This document shows positions 18,458-28,216 of a stretch of 64,000 nucleotides of DNA, piece by piece (the first letter of the stretch is position 1; each line of letters opens with the position of its first letter). The notes beneath the pieces are model-generated. The model did not search any database. It had not been told where the DNA came from and saw only the letters and a program-made list of their open reading frames with translations. The position numbers and the translations under genes were made by a program. This DNA comes from Tamilnaduibacter salinus. Its GTDB lineage: Bacteria > Pseudomonadota > Gammaproteobacteria > Pseudomonadales > Oleiphilaceae. The DNA lies in the NCBI RefSeq assembly GCF_003096655.1, contig NZ_QEKQ01000003.1, positions 124,001 to 188,000 on the forward strand, read 5' to 3'.

Positions 18458-18961
18458 ATGATTCTCGATATCCTGGAATTTCCCGATCCGCGCCTGCGTA
18501 ATGTGGCCAAGCCGGTAGAGGCGGTCACCGATGAAACGCGTCAGCTGATCGATGACATGTTCGAGACCATGTACGATGCGCCCGGCATCGGCCTGGCAGC
18601 GACACAGGTCAATGTTCACGAGCGGATCGTGGTCATGGATCTGTCCGACAACCACGACGAGCCACGGGTGTTCATCAACCCCGAAGTCGAGGTGCTCGAC
18701 GGTGACTACCAGGAGATGCAGGAGGGCTGCCTGTCCGTGCCGGGCTTCTATGGCGAGGTCAGCCGCATCGATCATGTGATGATCCGGGCGCTGGACCGCA
18801 ACGGTGAACCGTTTGAGGAAGAGGCCACCGGCCTGTTGGCCGTCTGTATCCAGCATGAGCTGGACCACCTTAACGGGCGCCTGTTTGTGGACTACCTTAG
18901 TCCGCTCAAGCGGAACCGGATTCGCAAGAAGCTTGAGAAGCTGCACAAGCAAAGCGCCTGA
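18458..18961 (+). CDS. def: Peptide deformylase
   Basis: A 167-residue metalloenzyme that removes the formyl group from nascent N-terminal methionine. All three family motifs are present: GIGLAATQ (43-50), EGCLS with metal ligand C91, and HELDH with ligands H133 and H137. The ATG at 18458 gives the standard start [13 protein letters not shown]. The frame is open 81 codons further up, but that part is not like any deformylase. It is followed by an intrinsic terminator and then fmt, whose product performs the opposite step. Confidence 0.97.
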   Translation: MILDILEFPDPRLRNVAKPVEAVTDETRQLIDDMFETMYDAPGIGLAATQVNVHERIVVMDLSDNHDEPRVFINPEVEVLDGDYQEMQEGCLSVPGFYGEVSRIDHVMIRALDRNGEPFEEEATGLLAVCIQHELDHLNGRLFVDYLSPLKRNRIRKKLEKLHKQSA

Positions 18962-18997
18962 CGGCTCGGCCGGACCGAGCGTGACAGGAACACCGGG

Positions 18998-19025
18998 GAC
19001 CGGGTCAGAACGACCCGGTCTTTTT
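18998..19025 (+). terminator. Intrinsic terminator between def and fmt
   Basis: GACCGGGTC at 18998-19006 pairs perfectly with 19012-19020 across a 5-base loop, followed by five T. A second hairpin (GCTCGG 18964-18969 with CCGAGC 18975-18980) lies just upstream. It ends only 31 bases before the fmt start, so it may attenuate rather than separate the two genes. Confidence 0.8.
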
Positions 19026-19056
19026 CATTGGCCGACCAGATAGAGACCGCCACACC

Positions 19057-19992
19057 GTGCGACTTGTTTTTGCCGGAACCCCCGACTTCGCTGCCTCCGC
19101 TCTTCAGTCCCTGATCGACGCCGGCCACGACATCGTAGGCGTCTATACCCAACCGGACCGGCCAGCCGGGCGTGGCCGGAAACTGCGACCGAGTCCCGTA
19201 AAGGAAACCGCGCTGGCTCATGACCTGCCGGTCTATCAGCCTGAAACACTGTGCGGCGATGAGGCGCGGGCTGAACTGGCCGCCATGGAACCGGAGGTCA
19301 TGGTGGTGGCCGCCTATGGTCTGATCCTGCCGGCCAGCATTCTGGACATTCCCCTTTTTGGTTGCCTGAACATTCACGCCTCACTGCTGCCACGCTGGCG
19401 CGGTGCCGCTCCGATCCAGCGAGCCATTGCGGCCGGAGACCGGGAGAGTGGCATCACCATCATGCAGATGGACGAGGGGCTCGACACCGGCGATATGCTG
19501 CTGAAACGCGCCACGCCGATCCACGACGATGAGACCGGACAGAGCCTGCACGACCGACTGGCGGGTCTCGGCGGAGACGCCATCGTTGAGGCCCTGGAGC
19601 GACTCTCAAAAAGCCAGTTGCTGCCGGAGGAACAGGACGACAGCCTCGCCACCTACGCCCGTAAGCTCGATAAGAGCGAAGGGGCCCTGAACTGGCACCG
19701 ACCGGCGTATGAGCTGGATCGGCTGGTTCGGGCCTTCACACCGTTCCCCGGTGCCTTCACGCACAGCGCCGGCGACCGGGTCCGCCTTCATGCGGTCGAA
19801 CCGCTGTCACAACACAGTGACGCGGACCCGGGCACCGTCCTGAGACGCGAACGGGACGGCATCGATGTGGCCTGCGGCGAAGGCGCCCTGCGCCTGCAAC
19901 AGGTGCAGTTGCCCGGCAGCCGGGCCCAGTCCGTCAGCGACCTGATCAACGGCGGCCGGGACTGCCTTCAGACGGGCGAGGTGCTGACCTAG
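19057..19992 (+). CDS. fmt: Methionyl-tRNA formyltransferase
   Basis: A 311-residue enzyme that formylates initiator Met-tRNA using 10-formyl-tetrahydrofolate. The catalytic set is visible: N105 and H107 in GCLNIHASLLPRWRGAAPI, and D144 in MDEGLDTGD. The C-terminal tRNA-binding domain follows from about residue 205. The start is GTG at 19057. The stop TAG shares one base with the GTG start of rsmB, so the two are translationally coupled. Confidence 0.97.
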   Translation: MRLVFAGTPDFAASALQSLIDAGHDIVGVYTQPDRPAGRGRKLRPSPVKETALAHDLPVYQPETLCGDEARAELAAMEPEVMVVAAYGLILPASILDIPLFGCLNIHASLLPRWRGAAPIQRAIAAGDRESGITIMQMDEGLDTGDMLLKRATPIHDDETGQSLHDRLAGLGGDAIVEALERLSKSQLLPEEQDDSLATYARKLDKSEGALNWHRPAYELDRLVRAFTPFPGAFTHSAGDRVRLHAVEPLSQHSDADPGTVLRRERDGIDVACGEGALRLQQVQLPGSRAQSVSDLINGGRDCLQTGEVLT

Positions 19993-21317
19993 TGGCGGCC
20001 CGGACCCAGCCCCTGCGTGTCGTGGCCGCTGAGGTGGTGACGGCGGTGCTTGACGGCCAGTCACTGGGTCAGGCCCTGCCGTCCGGCCAACAGCGGGTGG
20101 CCCCCTCTGACCAGAGCGCACTCCAGGCCCTGTCCTTTGGCAGTTGCCGCTGGTACCACCGGCTCAATGCGGAGCTGACACGCCGACTGCGCAAACCGCT
20201 GCGTCGAAAAGACCAGGTCATCCAGTCGCTGTTGATCGTTGCGCTGTTCCAGCTTCGGCACAGCCACCAGGCGGATCACGCCATCATCAACGAGACGGTG
20301 GAAGCCTGCCGGTCACTGGGTCGGCGACAGCTGGCGGGGCTGGTCAACGGCGTGCTGAGGGCCGCACAGCGGGACGGTGAACCCGCTCCCGACGCACCCG
20401 ATGAGCGTCTCAGTCACCCGCTCTGGATGACCGACAAGCTCCGGCATAACTGGCCGGAGGACTGGGAGTCCCTCCTGACGGCCAACAACCAGCCACCGCC
20501 CATGACCCTGCGTGTCAACGCAAAGCGCACGGACCGTGAGGCCTACCTCGAAGAGCTGGCCCAGGCCGACATCCCGGCCCGGGCGACGCCTTTCGCGCCC
20601 TATGGCATTCAACTCGATCAGCCCTGTCCGGTGGATCGTCTCCCCGGATTTAACAACGGCAGGGCCAGCGTTCAGGATGAAGCGGCGCAACTGTGCACAA
20701 CGCTTCTCGATCTCCAGCCCGGTCAGCGTGTGCTCGATGCCTGCGCCGCGCCGGGCGGGAAAACCGGCGCCATTCTCGAGCAGGGCCCCGACGACCTGAG
20801 CGTGACCGCCCTGGACGACAGTGCCGATCGCCTGCCGCGCATCCGGGAAAACCTTGACCGGCTCGGACTGTCGGCCAGACTGGCGGTAGCGGATGCGGGC
20901 GCCACGGACCAGTGGTGGGACGGCCAGCCGTTTGACCGCATCCTGCTGGATGCACCGTGTAGCGGCAGTGGCGTGATCCGCCGGCATCCGGACATCAAAC
21001 TGTTGCGTCGGGAGGACGACATCAAGGCACTGGCGGAGGAGCAGCTGCGCCTGCTGAGTGCATTGTGGGACACGCTGGCCGTTGGTGGGCGTCTGGTTTA
21101 TGCCACCTGCTCTGTATTCCCGCAGGAGAATCACCGTATAATCCAGCGGTTCCTCAGGCAGCAGCCGCAGGCGAGGCTGGTGCCGATTGATGCGCCCTGG
21201 GGGCGGGACACCGGTGACGGACACCAGTTGTTCCCGGGGGATGGCAGTCACGACGGTTTTTTCTATGCCTGTCTCGTTCGCTCCGACAGCAACCACAATC
21301 AGGCCGTAACGTCATGA
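19992..21317 (+). CDS. rsmB: 16S rRNA (cytosine-967-C5)-methyltransferase
   Basis: A 441-residue enzyme. An N-terminal NusB-like RNA-binding domain (about residues 1-140) precedes a SAM-dependent methyltransferase domain with [31 protein letters not shown] (C323) and [12 protein letters not shown] (C373); one cysteine attacks C6 of the base and the other releases the product. The start is GTG, overlapping fmt by one base. Its stop overlaps the trkA ATG (ATGA). The order fmt-rsmB-trkA is shared with pseudomonads. Confidence 0.97.
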   Translation: MAARTQPLRVVAAEVVTAVLDGQSLGQALPSGQQRVAPSDQSALQALSFGSCRWYHRLNAELTRRLRKPLRRKDQVIQSLLIVALFQLRHSHQADHAIINETVEACRSLGRRQLAGLVNGVLRAAQRDGEPAPDAPDERLSHPLWMTDKLRHNWPEDWESLLTANNQPPPMTLRVNAKRTDREAYLEELAQADIPARATPFAPYGIQLDQPCPVDRLPGFNNGRASVQDEAAQLCTTLLDLQPGQRVLDACAAPGGKTGAILEQGPDDLSVTALDDSADRLPRIRENLDRLGLSARLAVADAGATDQWWDGQPFDRILLDAPCSGSGVIRRHPDIKLLRREDDIKALAEEQLRLLSALWDTLAVGGRLVYATCSVFPQENHRIIQRFLRQQPQARLVPIDAPWGRDTGDGHQLFPGDGSHDGFFYACLVRSDSNHNQAVTS

Positions 21318-22687
21318 AGATCATTATCCTCGGAGCCGGCCAGGTGGGCGGCACCCTGGCGGAGAACCTTGCCAACGAAGCCAACGACATCACCGTCATC
21401 GACCGCGACAGCACACGGCTGCGCGAACTCCAGGACCGGCTGGACATCCGCACGGTTCAGGGACGGGGGTCCTACCCGAGTGTGCTGCGCCAGGCCGGCG
21501 CCGAAGACGCGGACATGATGATCGCGGTGACCAACAGCGATGAAACCAACATGATGGCCTGCCAGGTCGCGTTCACCCTGTTCAAGACGCCCACCAAGAT
21601 CAGCCGGGTACGCGCCAACGCCTATCTGGCCCGCAAAGAGCTGTTCTGTGATGCCGGTGTGCCGATCGACGTACTGATCAGCCCCGAACAGGTCGTGACC
21701 CGGCATATCACCCGCCTGATCGAGTATCCGGGGGCCCTGCAGGTACTGGAGTTCTCCAAAGGACTGGCCCGCCTGGTGGCGATCGAGGCGACCAAAGGCG
21801 GACCGCTGGTGGGGCACGAGCTGTCGTACCTGCGCAGTCACATGCCCAAGATCGATACCCGGGTGGCCGCCATCTTCCGGCGCGACCGGCCCATCATTCC
21901 CCAGGGCGACACCGTGATCGAGGAGGGCGATGAGGTGTTTTTCATCGCCGGGGCAGACCACATCCGGTCCGTGATGAGCGAGCTCCAGCCGCTCGAGAAA
22001 CGCTACAAGCGCATCTTTATCTGCGGTGGCGGGAACATTGGCCAACGCCTGGCCCACAACCTCGAGAACCGGTATCAGGTGAAGCTGATCGAACGCGACC
22101 GGGACCGCTGCATCATGCTCTCGGAAAGCCTGAGAAAGACCATCGTCCTGCAGGGCAATGCCGCCAACAAGGATCTGCTGCTGGAAGAGAACATCGAGGG
22201 CACGGACGTCTTCTGCGCCGTCACGAACGACGATGAGGCCAACATCATGGCCTCGCTGCTGGCCAAACGGCTCGGCGTGCGCAAGGTGCTGACACTGATC
22301 AACAACCCCGACTATGTGGACCTGATCCAGGGCGGGGAGATCGACGTGGCCATCTCGCCCCAGCAAACCACCATCGGCAGCCTGCTTACTCATGTGCGGC
22401 GGGGCGATGTCGTCAACGTCCATGCCCTGCGTCGCGGGGCGGCGGAAGCCATCGAGGCGATTGCCCACGGCGACCACCGCTCATCCAAGGTCGTCGGCAA
22501 GCGACTGGATGAGATCTCACTGCCACAGGGCACGACCATCGGCGCCATTGTGCGCCATAACGAGGTGCTGATCGCCCACGATCACCTACGCATCCAACCG
22601 GACGATCACGTCATCCTGTTTCTGGTGGACAAGTCCCGGATCGGTGAGGTGGAGCGGCTGTTCCAGGTGGGGCTGACCTTTTTCTGA
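21314..22687 (+). CDS. trkA: Trk potassium uptake system NAD-binding protein TrkA
   Basis: A 457-residue peripheral membrane protein with two RCK halves: Rossmann folds starting [17 protein letters not shown] (residue 3) and [17 protein letters not shown] (near 236), each followed by an RCK-C domain. It binds NAD(H) or ATP and gates the TrkH potassium channel encoded next. The ATG overlaps the rsmB stop. Potassium uptake is the first response to osmotic upshift, which suits the ectD gene in this window. Confidence 0.97.
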   Translation: MKIIILGAGQVGGTLAENLANEANDITVIDRDSTRLRELQDRLDIRTVQGRGSYPSVLRQAGAEDADMMIAVTNSDETNMMACQVAFTLFKTPTKISRVRANAYLARKELFCDAGVPIDVLISPEQVVTRHITRLIEYPGALQVLEFSKGLARLVAIEATKGGPLVGHELSYLRSHMPKIDTRVAAIFRRDRPIIPQGDTVIEEGDEVFFIAGADHIRSVMSELQPLEKRYKRIFICGGGNIGQRLAHNLENRYQVKLIERDRDRCIMLSESLRKTIVLQGNAANKDLLLEENIEGTDVFCAVTNDDEANIMASLLAKRLGVRKVLTLINNPDYVDLIQGGEIDVAISPQQTTIGSLLTHVRRGDVVNVHALRRGAAEAIEAIAHGDHRSSKVVGKRLDEISLPQGTTIGAIVRHNEVLIAHDHLRIQPDDHVILFLVDKSRIGEVERLFQVGLTFF

Positions 22688-22713
22688 ACCCAGGCGACGG
22701 ATACTGACGAACC

Positions 22714-24162
22714 ATGCGGACTCCGGTCATCCTGAAAATTCTCGGTATCCTGATGATGCTGTTCAGCATCACCATGCTGCCGCCGCTGGGCATCTCCCTG
22801 CTCTACGAGGATGGACAGTGGACCCGGTTTGCCAATGGCATGGCCATTATCGCCATCGGGGGGCTGCTGATCTGGGCCCCGTTCCGCCGAATCCGTGGCG
22901 ATCTGCGTGTGCGTGACGGGTTTGTTGTCACCACCCTGTTCTGGGTGGTTCTGAGTGTCGCCGGTTCGGTCCCGCTCTACCTCAGTGGCAATCCGCCCCA
23001 TACCTTTATTGATGCATTGTTTGAAGCGGTCTCCGGCCTGACGACAACCGGCTCGACGGTCATCACCGGTATCGATGATCTGCCCAAATCGATCCTCTGG
23101 TATCGCCAACAGCTGCAATGGCTCGGCGGCATGGGGATCATCGTGCTGGCGGTTGCGATCCTTCCAATGCTGGGGATTGGGGGGATGCAGCTCTACCGTG
23201 CGGAAGTCCCCGGTCCGGTCAAGGATAACAAGCTGACGCCGCGTATCGCCGAAACCGCCAAGGCGCTCTGGTACATCTACGTTCTTCTCACCGGTGTCTG
23301 CGCGGTCGCCTACTGGCTGGCGGGGATGACCTGGTTCGATGCCATTGGCCACAGTTTTTCCACCATCGCCATCGGTGGGTTCTCCACCCACGACGCCAGT
23401 ATCGGCTACTTCAACAGTGCCGCTATCGAGATGATCGCGGTGGTCTTCATGCTCCTCAGCGGTGCGAACTATGCGCTGCATTTCATGGCCTGGCGCCAGC
23501 GCAATCTGGCCCTGTACCTGGCCGACTCGGAGTTCAAGTTCTACATCTCTGCGCTGGCCATTATCTCAACGATTACCATCACGACGCTGATCGCAACCGA
23601 GACACTGGGTCCGTTCGAGGCCATCACGCAAGGGCTGTTCGAGGTCGTGTCGCTGGCCACCACGACCGGCTTCGGAACGGCGGATTTCTCCGTCTGGCCT
23701 CTCATGCTGCCGTTCATGCTGTTTACCATGTCGTTCATGGGCGGCTGCGCCGCCTCGACCGGCGGCGGCATCAAGGTCGTGCGGATCCTGCTGATCTTCC
23801 GCCAGGGCGCCCGGGAGATGAAGCGCCTGCTGCACCCCAACGCCGTTATGCCGGTCAAGCTGGGTAATCGCCCCGTGTCGGACCGGGTCCTGCAGGCCGT
23901 CTGGGGCTTTTTCTCGGTCTACATGTTCATGTTTCTCATCATGCTGGTGATCCTGCAGGCGACCGGACTGGATCAGGTCACCGCCTGGACAGCGGTCGGC
24001 GCCACCATCAACAACCTCGGCCCCGGCCTGGGCGAGGTGGCCTATCACTATGGCGACATCCCCGATCTGGCCAAATGGGTACTGTGTTTCGCCATGCTGC
24101 TGGGACGGCTGGAAGTCTTCACCCTGCTCCTGCTGTTCACCCCCGCCTTCTGGCGTCGCTGA
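22714..24162 (+). CDS. trkH: Trk potassium uptake channel TrkH
   Basis: A 482-residue inner-membrane protein with about 10-12 TM segments and four pore-loop repeats. The selectivity-filter regions are seen in SGLTTTGSTV, SFSTIAIGGFSTHD, SLATTTGFGTAD and TINNLGPGL. It takes up K+ together with the TrkA ring. It follows trkA by 26 bases, so the two form one unit. ATG start; normal length. Confidence 0.97.
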   Translation: MRTPVILKILGILMMLFSITMLPPLGISLLYEDGQWTRFANGMAIIAIGGLLIWAPFRRIRGDLRVRDGFVVTTLFWVVLSVAGSVPLYLSGNPPHTFIDALFEAVSGLTTTGSTVITGIDDLPKSILWYRQQLQWLGGMGIIVLAVAILPMLGIGGMQLYRAEVPGPVKDNKLTPRIAETAKALWYIYVLLTGVCAVAYWLAGMTWFDAIGHSFSTIAIGGFSTHDASIGYFNSAAIEMIAVVFMLLSGANYALHFMAWRQRNLALYLADSEFKFYISALAIISTITITTLIATETLGPFEAITQGLFEVVSLATTTGFGTADFSVWPLMLPFMLFTMSFMGGCAASTGGGIKVVRILLIFRQGAREMKRLLHPNAVMPVKLGNRPVSDRVLQAVWGFFSVYMFMFLIMLVILQATGLDQVTAWTAVGATINNLGPGLGEVAYHYGDIPDLAKWVLCFAMLLGRLEVFTLLLLFTPAFWRR

Positions 24163-24190
24163 CAACGAGACCCAGGGCACGGCGTCACCG

Positions 24191-24257
24191 TCGAAAAACC
24201 ACGGCCGGGCGCGTATAATCCCCGCATTTCACTGTACCCGGACGATCAACGTCCGGG
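24191..24257 (+). promoter_or_regulatory. glyQ promoter and leader hairpin
   Basis: TATAAT at 24214-24219 is a perfect -10; TCGAAA at 24191-24196 is a 4/6 match to the -35 with 17 bases between. In the short leader CCCGGAC at 24237-24243 pairs perfectly with 24251-24257 over a 7-base loop. It is followed by C and T residues but no T-run, so it is not called a terminator. Confidence 0.55.
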
Positions 24258-24288
24258 CCCCTTTCGAACCATCAGCAGGCAGACCGTT

Positions 24289-25242
24289 ATGACCGACCAG
24301 GCCAACACGGACCTCAAGACCTTTCAGGGCCTGATCCTGGCCCTGCAGCAATTCTGGGCCGAGCGGGGCTGCGTGGTGCAGCAACCGCTGGATATGGAGG
24401 TCGGGGCCGGGACTTTTCACCCGTCCACCTTCCTGCGCGCCATTGGCCCGGAGACCTGGAACGCGGCTTACGTTCAGCCCAGTCGCCGGCCCACCGATGG
24501 GCGCTACGGCGAAAACCCCAACAGGCTACAGCACTACTACCAGTTCCAGGTGGTTCTCAAACCCTCGCCGGACGATATTCAGGAGCAGTATCTGGATTCG
24601 CTGCGTGCGCTGGGTCTGGATCCGCTGGTCCACGACATCCGTTTTGTCGAGGATAACTGGGAATCCCCGACACTCGGGGCCTGGGGCCTGGGCTGGGAAA
24701 TCTGGCTCAATGGCATGGAAATCACCCAGTTCACCTATTTCCAGCAGGTGGGCGGTCTTGAGTGCTACCCGGTCACCGGTGAGCTGACCTATGGTCTGGA
24801 GCGAATCGCCATGTACCTGCAGGGTGTGGACAGCGTCTACGACCTGGTCTGGACTGAGGGGCCCGATGGTGTTGTGACCTACGGCGATGTTTTTCACCAG
24901 AACGAAGTGGAGATGTCCAGGTATAACTTCGAGCAGGCCGACACCGAGTTCCTGTTTCACAGCTTCGACGTCCACGAACGCGAGAGCCAGCGACTGATTG
25001 ACGCGGACCTGGCCCTTCCAGCGTATGAGCAGGTCCTCAAGGCTTCCCACACTTTCAATCTACTGGACGCCCGGCACGCTATCTCCGTGACCGAGCGACA
25101 GCGTTTCATCCTCCGGGTCCGTACCCTGGCGCGTGCGGTCGCGCGCGCCTACTTCGACAGCCGGAAGGCGTTGGGCTTCCCCATGGCTCCCGCCGCACTG
25201 CGCGATGAAATGCTGGCCGAGGCGGACAAAGAGGACGCATGA
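24289..25242 (+). CDS. glyQ: Glycine--tRNA ligase alpha subunit
   Basis: The 317-residue catalytic subunit of the bacterial alpha2beta2 glycyl-tRNA synthetase. The class II core is clear: [34 protein letters not shown] at the start, then [20 protein letters not shown] and [11 protein letters not shown]. It activates glycine with ATP. The stop overlaps the glyS ATG (ATGA). Own promoter at 24191-24219. Confidence 0.98.
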   Translation: MTDQANTDLKTFQGLILALQQFWAERGCVVQQPLDMEVGAGTFHPSTFLRAIGPETWNAAYVQPSRRPTDGRYGENPNRLQHYYQFQVVLKPSPDDIQEQYLDSLRALGLDPLVHDIRFVEDNWESPTLGAWGLGWEIWLNGMEITQFTYFQQVGGLECYPVTGELTYGLERIAMYLQGVDSVYDLVWTEGPDGVVTYGDVFHQNEVEMSRYNFEQADTEFLFHSFDVHERESQRLIDADLALPAYEQVLKASHTFNLLDARHAISVTERQRFILRVRTLARAVARAYFDSRKALGFPMAPAALRDEMLAEADKEDA

Positions 25243-27323
25243 CCATGGCATCACAGGATTTTCTCGTTGAAATCGGTACCGAGGAGCTGCCACCGAAAGC
25301 CCTCAAGTCGTTGTCAGATGCCTTTGCCAGGGGCCTGGAAAACGCCATGGGTGACGCCGGCCTGGAGTCCACCGGTGTGCAGGCATTTGCGGCCCCGCGG
25401 CGGTTGGCAGTCCGGGTGACCGGCCTCGCCGATGCCCAGCCGGACAAGGCCATCGAAAAGCGCGGTCCGGCGGTCAAGGCCGCTTTTGACGACGACGGTA
25501 ACCCGACCCGGGCACTGACCGGTTTCGCCGGTTCGGTCGGCGTCAGTCCGGACCAGCTCGACACCATGGAAACCGACAAGGGCGCCTGGGTCGTCTATCG
25601 CTCCGTCGAGCAGGGTCGCCCGACGGCGGAGCTGCTGCCGGGGATGGTCGAGCAAGCCCTGAATCAGCTGCCGATTCCCAAGCGCATGCGCTGGGGCGCC
25701 CACAAGGCCGAGTTCGTACGGCCGATTCACTGGGTGGTTCTGCTGTTCGGCAGCAAGGTGATCGACACCGAGATCATGGGCATTACCACCGGGAACGAAA
25801 CCCGGGGGCATCGCTTCCATTGCCCGAGCCCCCTGATCATCCCCACGCCGGACGCCTACGAGGTGGTGCTCAAGGAAGAAGGCTATGTATTGGCGGATTT
25901 TGCCGAGCGGCGCGAACGCATCCGCAAGGGCGTGATCACTCTGGCCCGGGAGCAGGGGGGCGGGGAAGCCGTCATCGGTGACGATCTGCTCGATGAGGTC
26001 ACCGCGCTGAACGAGTGGCCGGTTCCCCTGCTGGGACGGTTCGAGGAACGTTTCCTCGATGTGCCGGCCGAAGCACTGATTTCCTCGATGGAGGAGCATC
26101 AGAAGTACTTCCATGTGGTCGATGACCAGGGCACCATCAAACCACTGTTCGTGACGGTGGCCAATCTGGAAAGCGCCGATCCCCAGCAGGTGATCAGCGG
26201 AAACGAAAAGGTGATTCGCCCCCGCCTGGCGGACGCGGCCTTCTTCTACGATACCGATCGCAAGCGCACGCTGGAGAGCCGGATCGACGAACTCAAGCCG
26301 ATTGTCTTCCAGGAGAAGCTCGGCAGCATTCATGACAAATCTGTTCGGGTCGCGGCACTGGCCCGCCGGATCGCGGAGGCCATCGGCAGTGATGCGCCGC
26401 TGTCAGAGAGGGCGGCCATGCTGGCCAAGACCGATCTGGTCACCGAGATGGTCCTGGAGTTCAGCGATCTGCAGGGCATCATGGGTGAGTACTACGCACA
26501 CCATGACGGCGAGCCGGATGAAGTGGCGAAAGCCCTGAACGAGCAGTACATGCCCCGGTTCGCCGGCGATGATCTGCCGACGACCAACACCGGCTGCGCC
26601 CTGGCCCTGGCGGACCGCATTGATTCGTTGGTGGGTCTGTTTGGCATCAACCAGCCGCCGTCCGGCACCCGTGATCCGTTTGGCCTGCGTCGGGCCGCGC
26701 TGGGCGTACTGCGGATCATCGTCGAGCACCGCCTGTCGCTGGACTTGACCGACTGCTGCCAGTGGGCCGCTGAGCAGTTCACCAGCCTCACTGAGAGCGA
26801 CCCGGTGACGCCCGTCGTCGACTACATGCTGGAACGCTTCCGGGCCCACTATGAAGAGCAGGGCGTCGGCGCCGAAGTCTTCCTGTCCGTACAGGCACGT
26901 CGGCCGACCGGCCCGCTGGATTTCGACCGCCGCGTCCATGCCGTCGAGGCGTTCCGGCAATTACCGGAAGCCAAGGCACTGGCTGCGGCCAACAAACGGG
27001 TCTCCAACATCCTCATCAAGCAGGGCGGCGACGACATCGGCGAGTCTGTTGACCGGACGCTGCTGGAAGAGGGCGCGGAGACGGCGCTGGCCGACGCGGT
27101 GGACACCCAGGCTGAGAAGACGGCTGCACTGTTCGCCGATGGCGAGTACGAACCCGCGCTCGCCTCACTGGCCAGCCTGCGGGAGACGGTGGACAACTTC
27201 TTTGAGGACGTCATGGTTATGGCCGACGACGAAGGCGTCCGCCGCAACCGTTTGGCACTGCTGAACCGCCTCCGAAACCTGTTCCTGCAGGTGGCGGATA
27301 TCTCGTTGTTGCCGACGGGGTAG
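25239..27323 (+). CDS. glyS: Glycine--tRNA ligase beta subunit
   Basis: The 694-residue tRNA-binding subunit of glycyl-tRNA synthetase. The start [20 protein letters not shown] is typical, as are the HD-like region (about residues 340-440, SIHDKSVRV) and the C-terminal anticodon-binding domain ([21 protein letters not shown]). The ATG at 25239 overlaps the glyQ stop; an ATG at 25245 is an equally good start. Normal length. Confidence 0.98.
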   Translation: MTMASQDFLVEIGTEELPPKALKSLSDAFARGLENAMGDAGLESTGVQAFAAPRRLAVRVTGLADAQPDKAIEKRGPAVKAAFDDDGNPTRALTGFAGSVGVSPDQLDTMETDKGAWVVYRSVEQGRPTAELLPGMVEQALNQLPIPKRMRWGAHKAEFVRPIHWVVLLFGSKVIDTEIMGITTGNETRGHRFHCPSPLIIPTPDAYEVVLKEEGYVLADFAERRERIRKGVITLAREQGGGEAVIGDDLLDEVTALNEWPVPLLGRFEERFLDVPAEALISSMEEHQKYFHVVDDQGTIKPLFVTVANLESADPQQVISGNEKVIRPRLADAAFFYDTDRKRTLESRIDELKPIVFQEKLGSIHDKSVRVAALARRIAEAIGSDAPLSERAAMLAKTDLVTEMVLEFSDLQGIMGEYYAHHDGEPDEVAKALNEQYMPRFAGDDLPTTNTGCALALADRIDSLVGLFGINQPPSGTRDPFGLRRAALGVLRIIVEHRLSLDLTDCCQWAAEQFTSLTESDPVTPVVDYMLERFRAHYEEQGVGAEVFLSVQARRPTGPLDFDRRVHAVEAFRQLPEAKALAAANKRVSNILIKQGGDDIGESVDRTLLEEGAETALADAVDTQAEKTAALFADGEYEPALASLASLRETVDNFFEDVMVMADDEGVRRNRLALLNRLRNLFLQVADISLLPTG

Positions 27324-27326
27324 GCC

Positions 27327-27884
27327 ATGCTGGTCATCCTCGACCGGGACGGGGTCATCAATCGTTACGAGGGTGAGTACATCTGCTCACCCGATGACTG
27401 GGACCCCCTGCCCGGCAGCATCGAGGCCATTGCCCGGCTATGCGGCGCCGGACATCGCATCGCGGTCGCCACGAATCAGTCCGGTATCGCACGGGGTCTC
27501 TACAATGATGCGACGCTTGCTGCCATGCATGACCGGCTCTGCAAGCTCGTCAACGAGGCCGGGGGACGGATTGATGCCATCCAGTATTGCCCGCACCACC
27601 CCGATGACGGCTGTGACTGTCGTAAGCCGGCCACCGGCCTGTTGCGTGCCATCCAGCTCGAACTGGGTCTGGACAGCCTCAGCAATGCCATCATGGTGGG
27701 GGACAGCGACAAGGACCTGGAAGCCGGTTTTCGTGCCGGGTGCGGCACACTGGGGTTGGTCCGGACGGGCAACGGCCTCAACACCGAGCGCCATCTGAGT
27801 GCCAGCCAATCGCCTTACGATGACCGTCTGATCGTGGCCGATAATCTGTCCGCACTGGTGGATCGTATTCTGAAACGTCCATAA
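27327..27884 (+). CDS. gmhB: D-glycero-beta-D-manno-heptose 1,7-bisphosphate 7-phosphatase
   Basis: A 185-residue HAD-family phosphatase. D6 and D8 in LDRDGVIN are the catalytic pair, and C88-P-H-H-P-D-D-G-C-D-C98 is the zinc loop that marks GmhB. MVGDSDKDLEAG is HAD motif 3/4. It works in ADP-heptose synthesis for lipopolysaccharide core. It follows glyS by three bases, as in pseudomonads, so it is co-transcribed with the synthetase genes. Confidence 0.96.
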   Translation: MLVILDRDGVINRYEGEYICSPDDWDPLPGSIEAIARLCGAGHRIAVATNQSGIARGLYNDATLAAMHDRLCKLVNEAGGRIDAIQYCPHHPDDGCDCRKPATGLLRAIQLELGLDSLSNAIMVGDSDKDLEAGFRAGCGTLGLVRTGNGLNTERHLSASQSPYDDRLIVADNLSALVDRILKRP

Positions 27885-27925
27885 AATGAGGCGCTTATCG
27901 CTGAACGATGGATTGCCTGACGGGG

Positions 27926-27954
27926 CTGGCAATTTACAGTGATTTCCGTATAAT
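27926..27954 (+). promoter_or_regulatory. tRNA-Pro promoter
   Basis: TATAAT at 27949-27954 is a perfect -10 placed 12 bases before the tRNA. CTGGCA at 27926-27931 is a 4/6 match to the -35 with 17 bases between. A GC-rich stretch follows the -10 (ACGCCCCG), typical of stringently controlled stable-RNA promoters. Confidence 0.65.
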
Positions 27955-27966
27955 ACGCCCCGAAAT

Positions 27967-28043
27967 CGGCGTGTGGCGCAGTCTGGTAGCGCACTTCCTT
28001 CGGGAGGAAGGGGTCGCAGGTTCAAGTCCTGCCACGCCGACCA
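27967..28043 (+). tRNA. tRNA-Pro (anticodon CGG)
   Basis: A full cloverleaf can be drawn. The acceptor CGGCGTG pairs with CACGCCG, the D-stem is GCGC/GCGC, the anticodon stem CTTCC/GGAAG holds the loop TTCGGGA with anticodon CGG, the T-stem is GCAGG/CCTGC with loop TTCAAGT. The end is A plus an encoded CCA. It is 77 bases long with CCA. Confidence 0.97.
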
Positions 28044-28216
28044 TTTCTCTCTTCATTATCTCTCCGCATCACTGGCGTCCGACAGGCATCCAACCCCGAC
28101 TGAGGCTGCTATCGCAGCTGGATACAAAACCCCTTTGCGTCATAACGCATCGTTACTGAAGAATTCCGACGTCTGGCCGATCACTTTTTATACAGCCTCC
28201 AACACGTCGGTCGATC

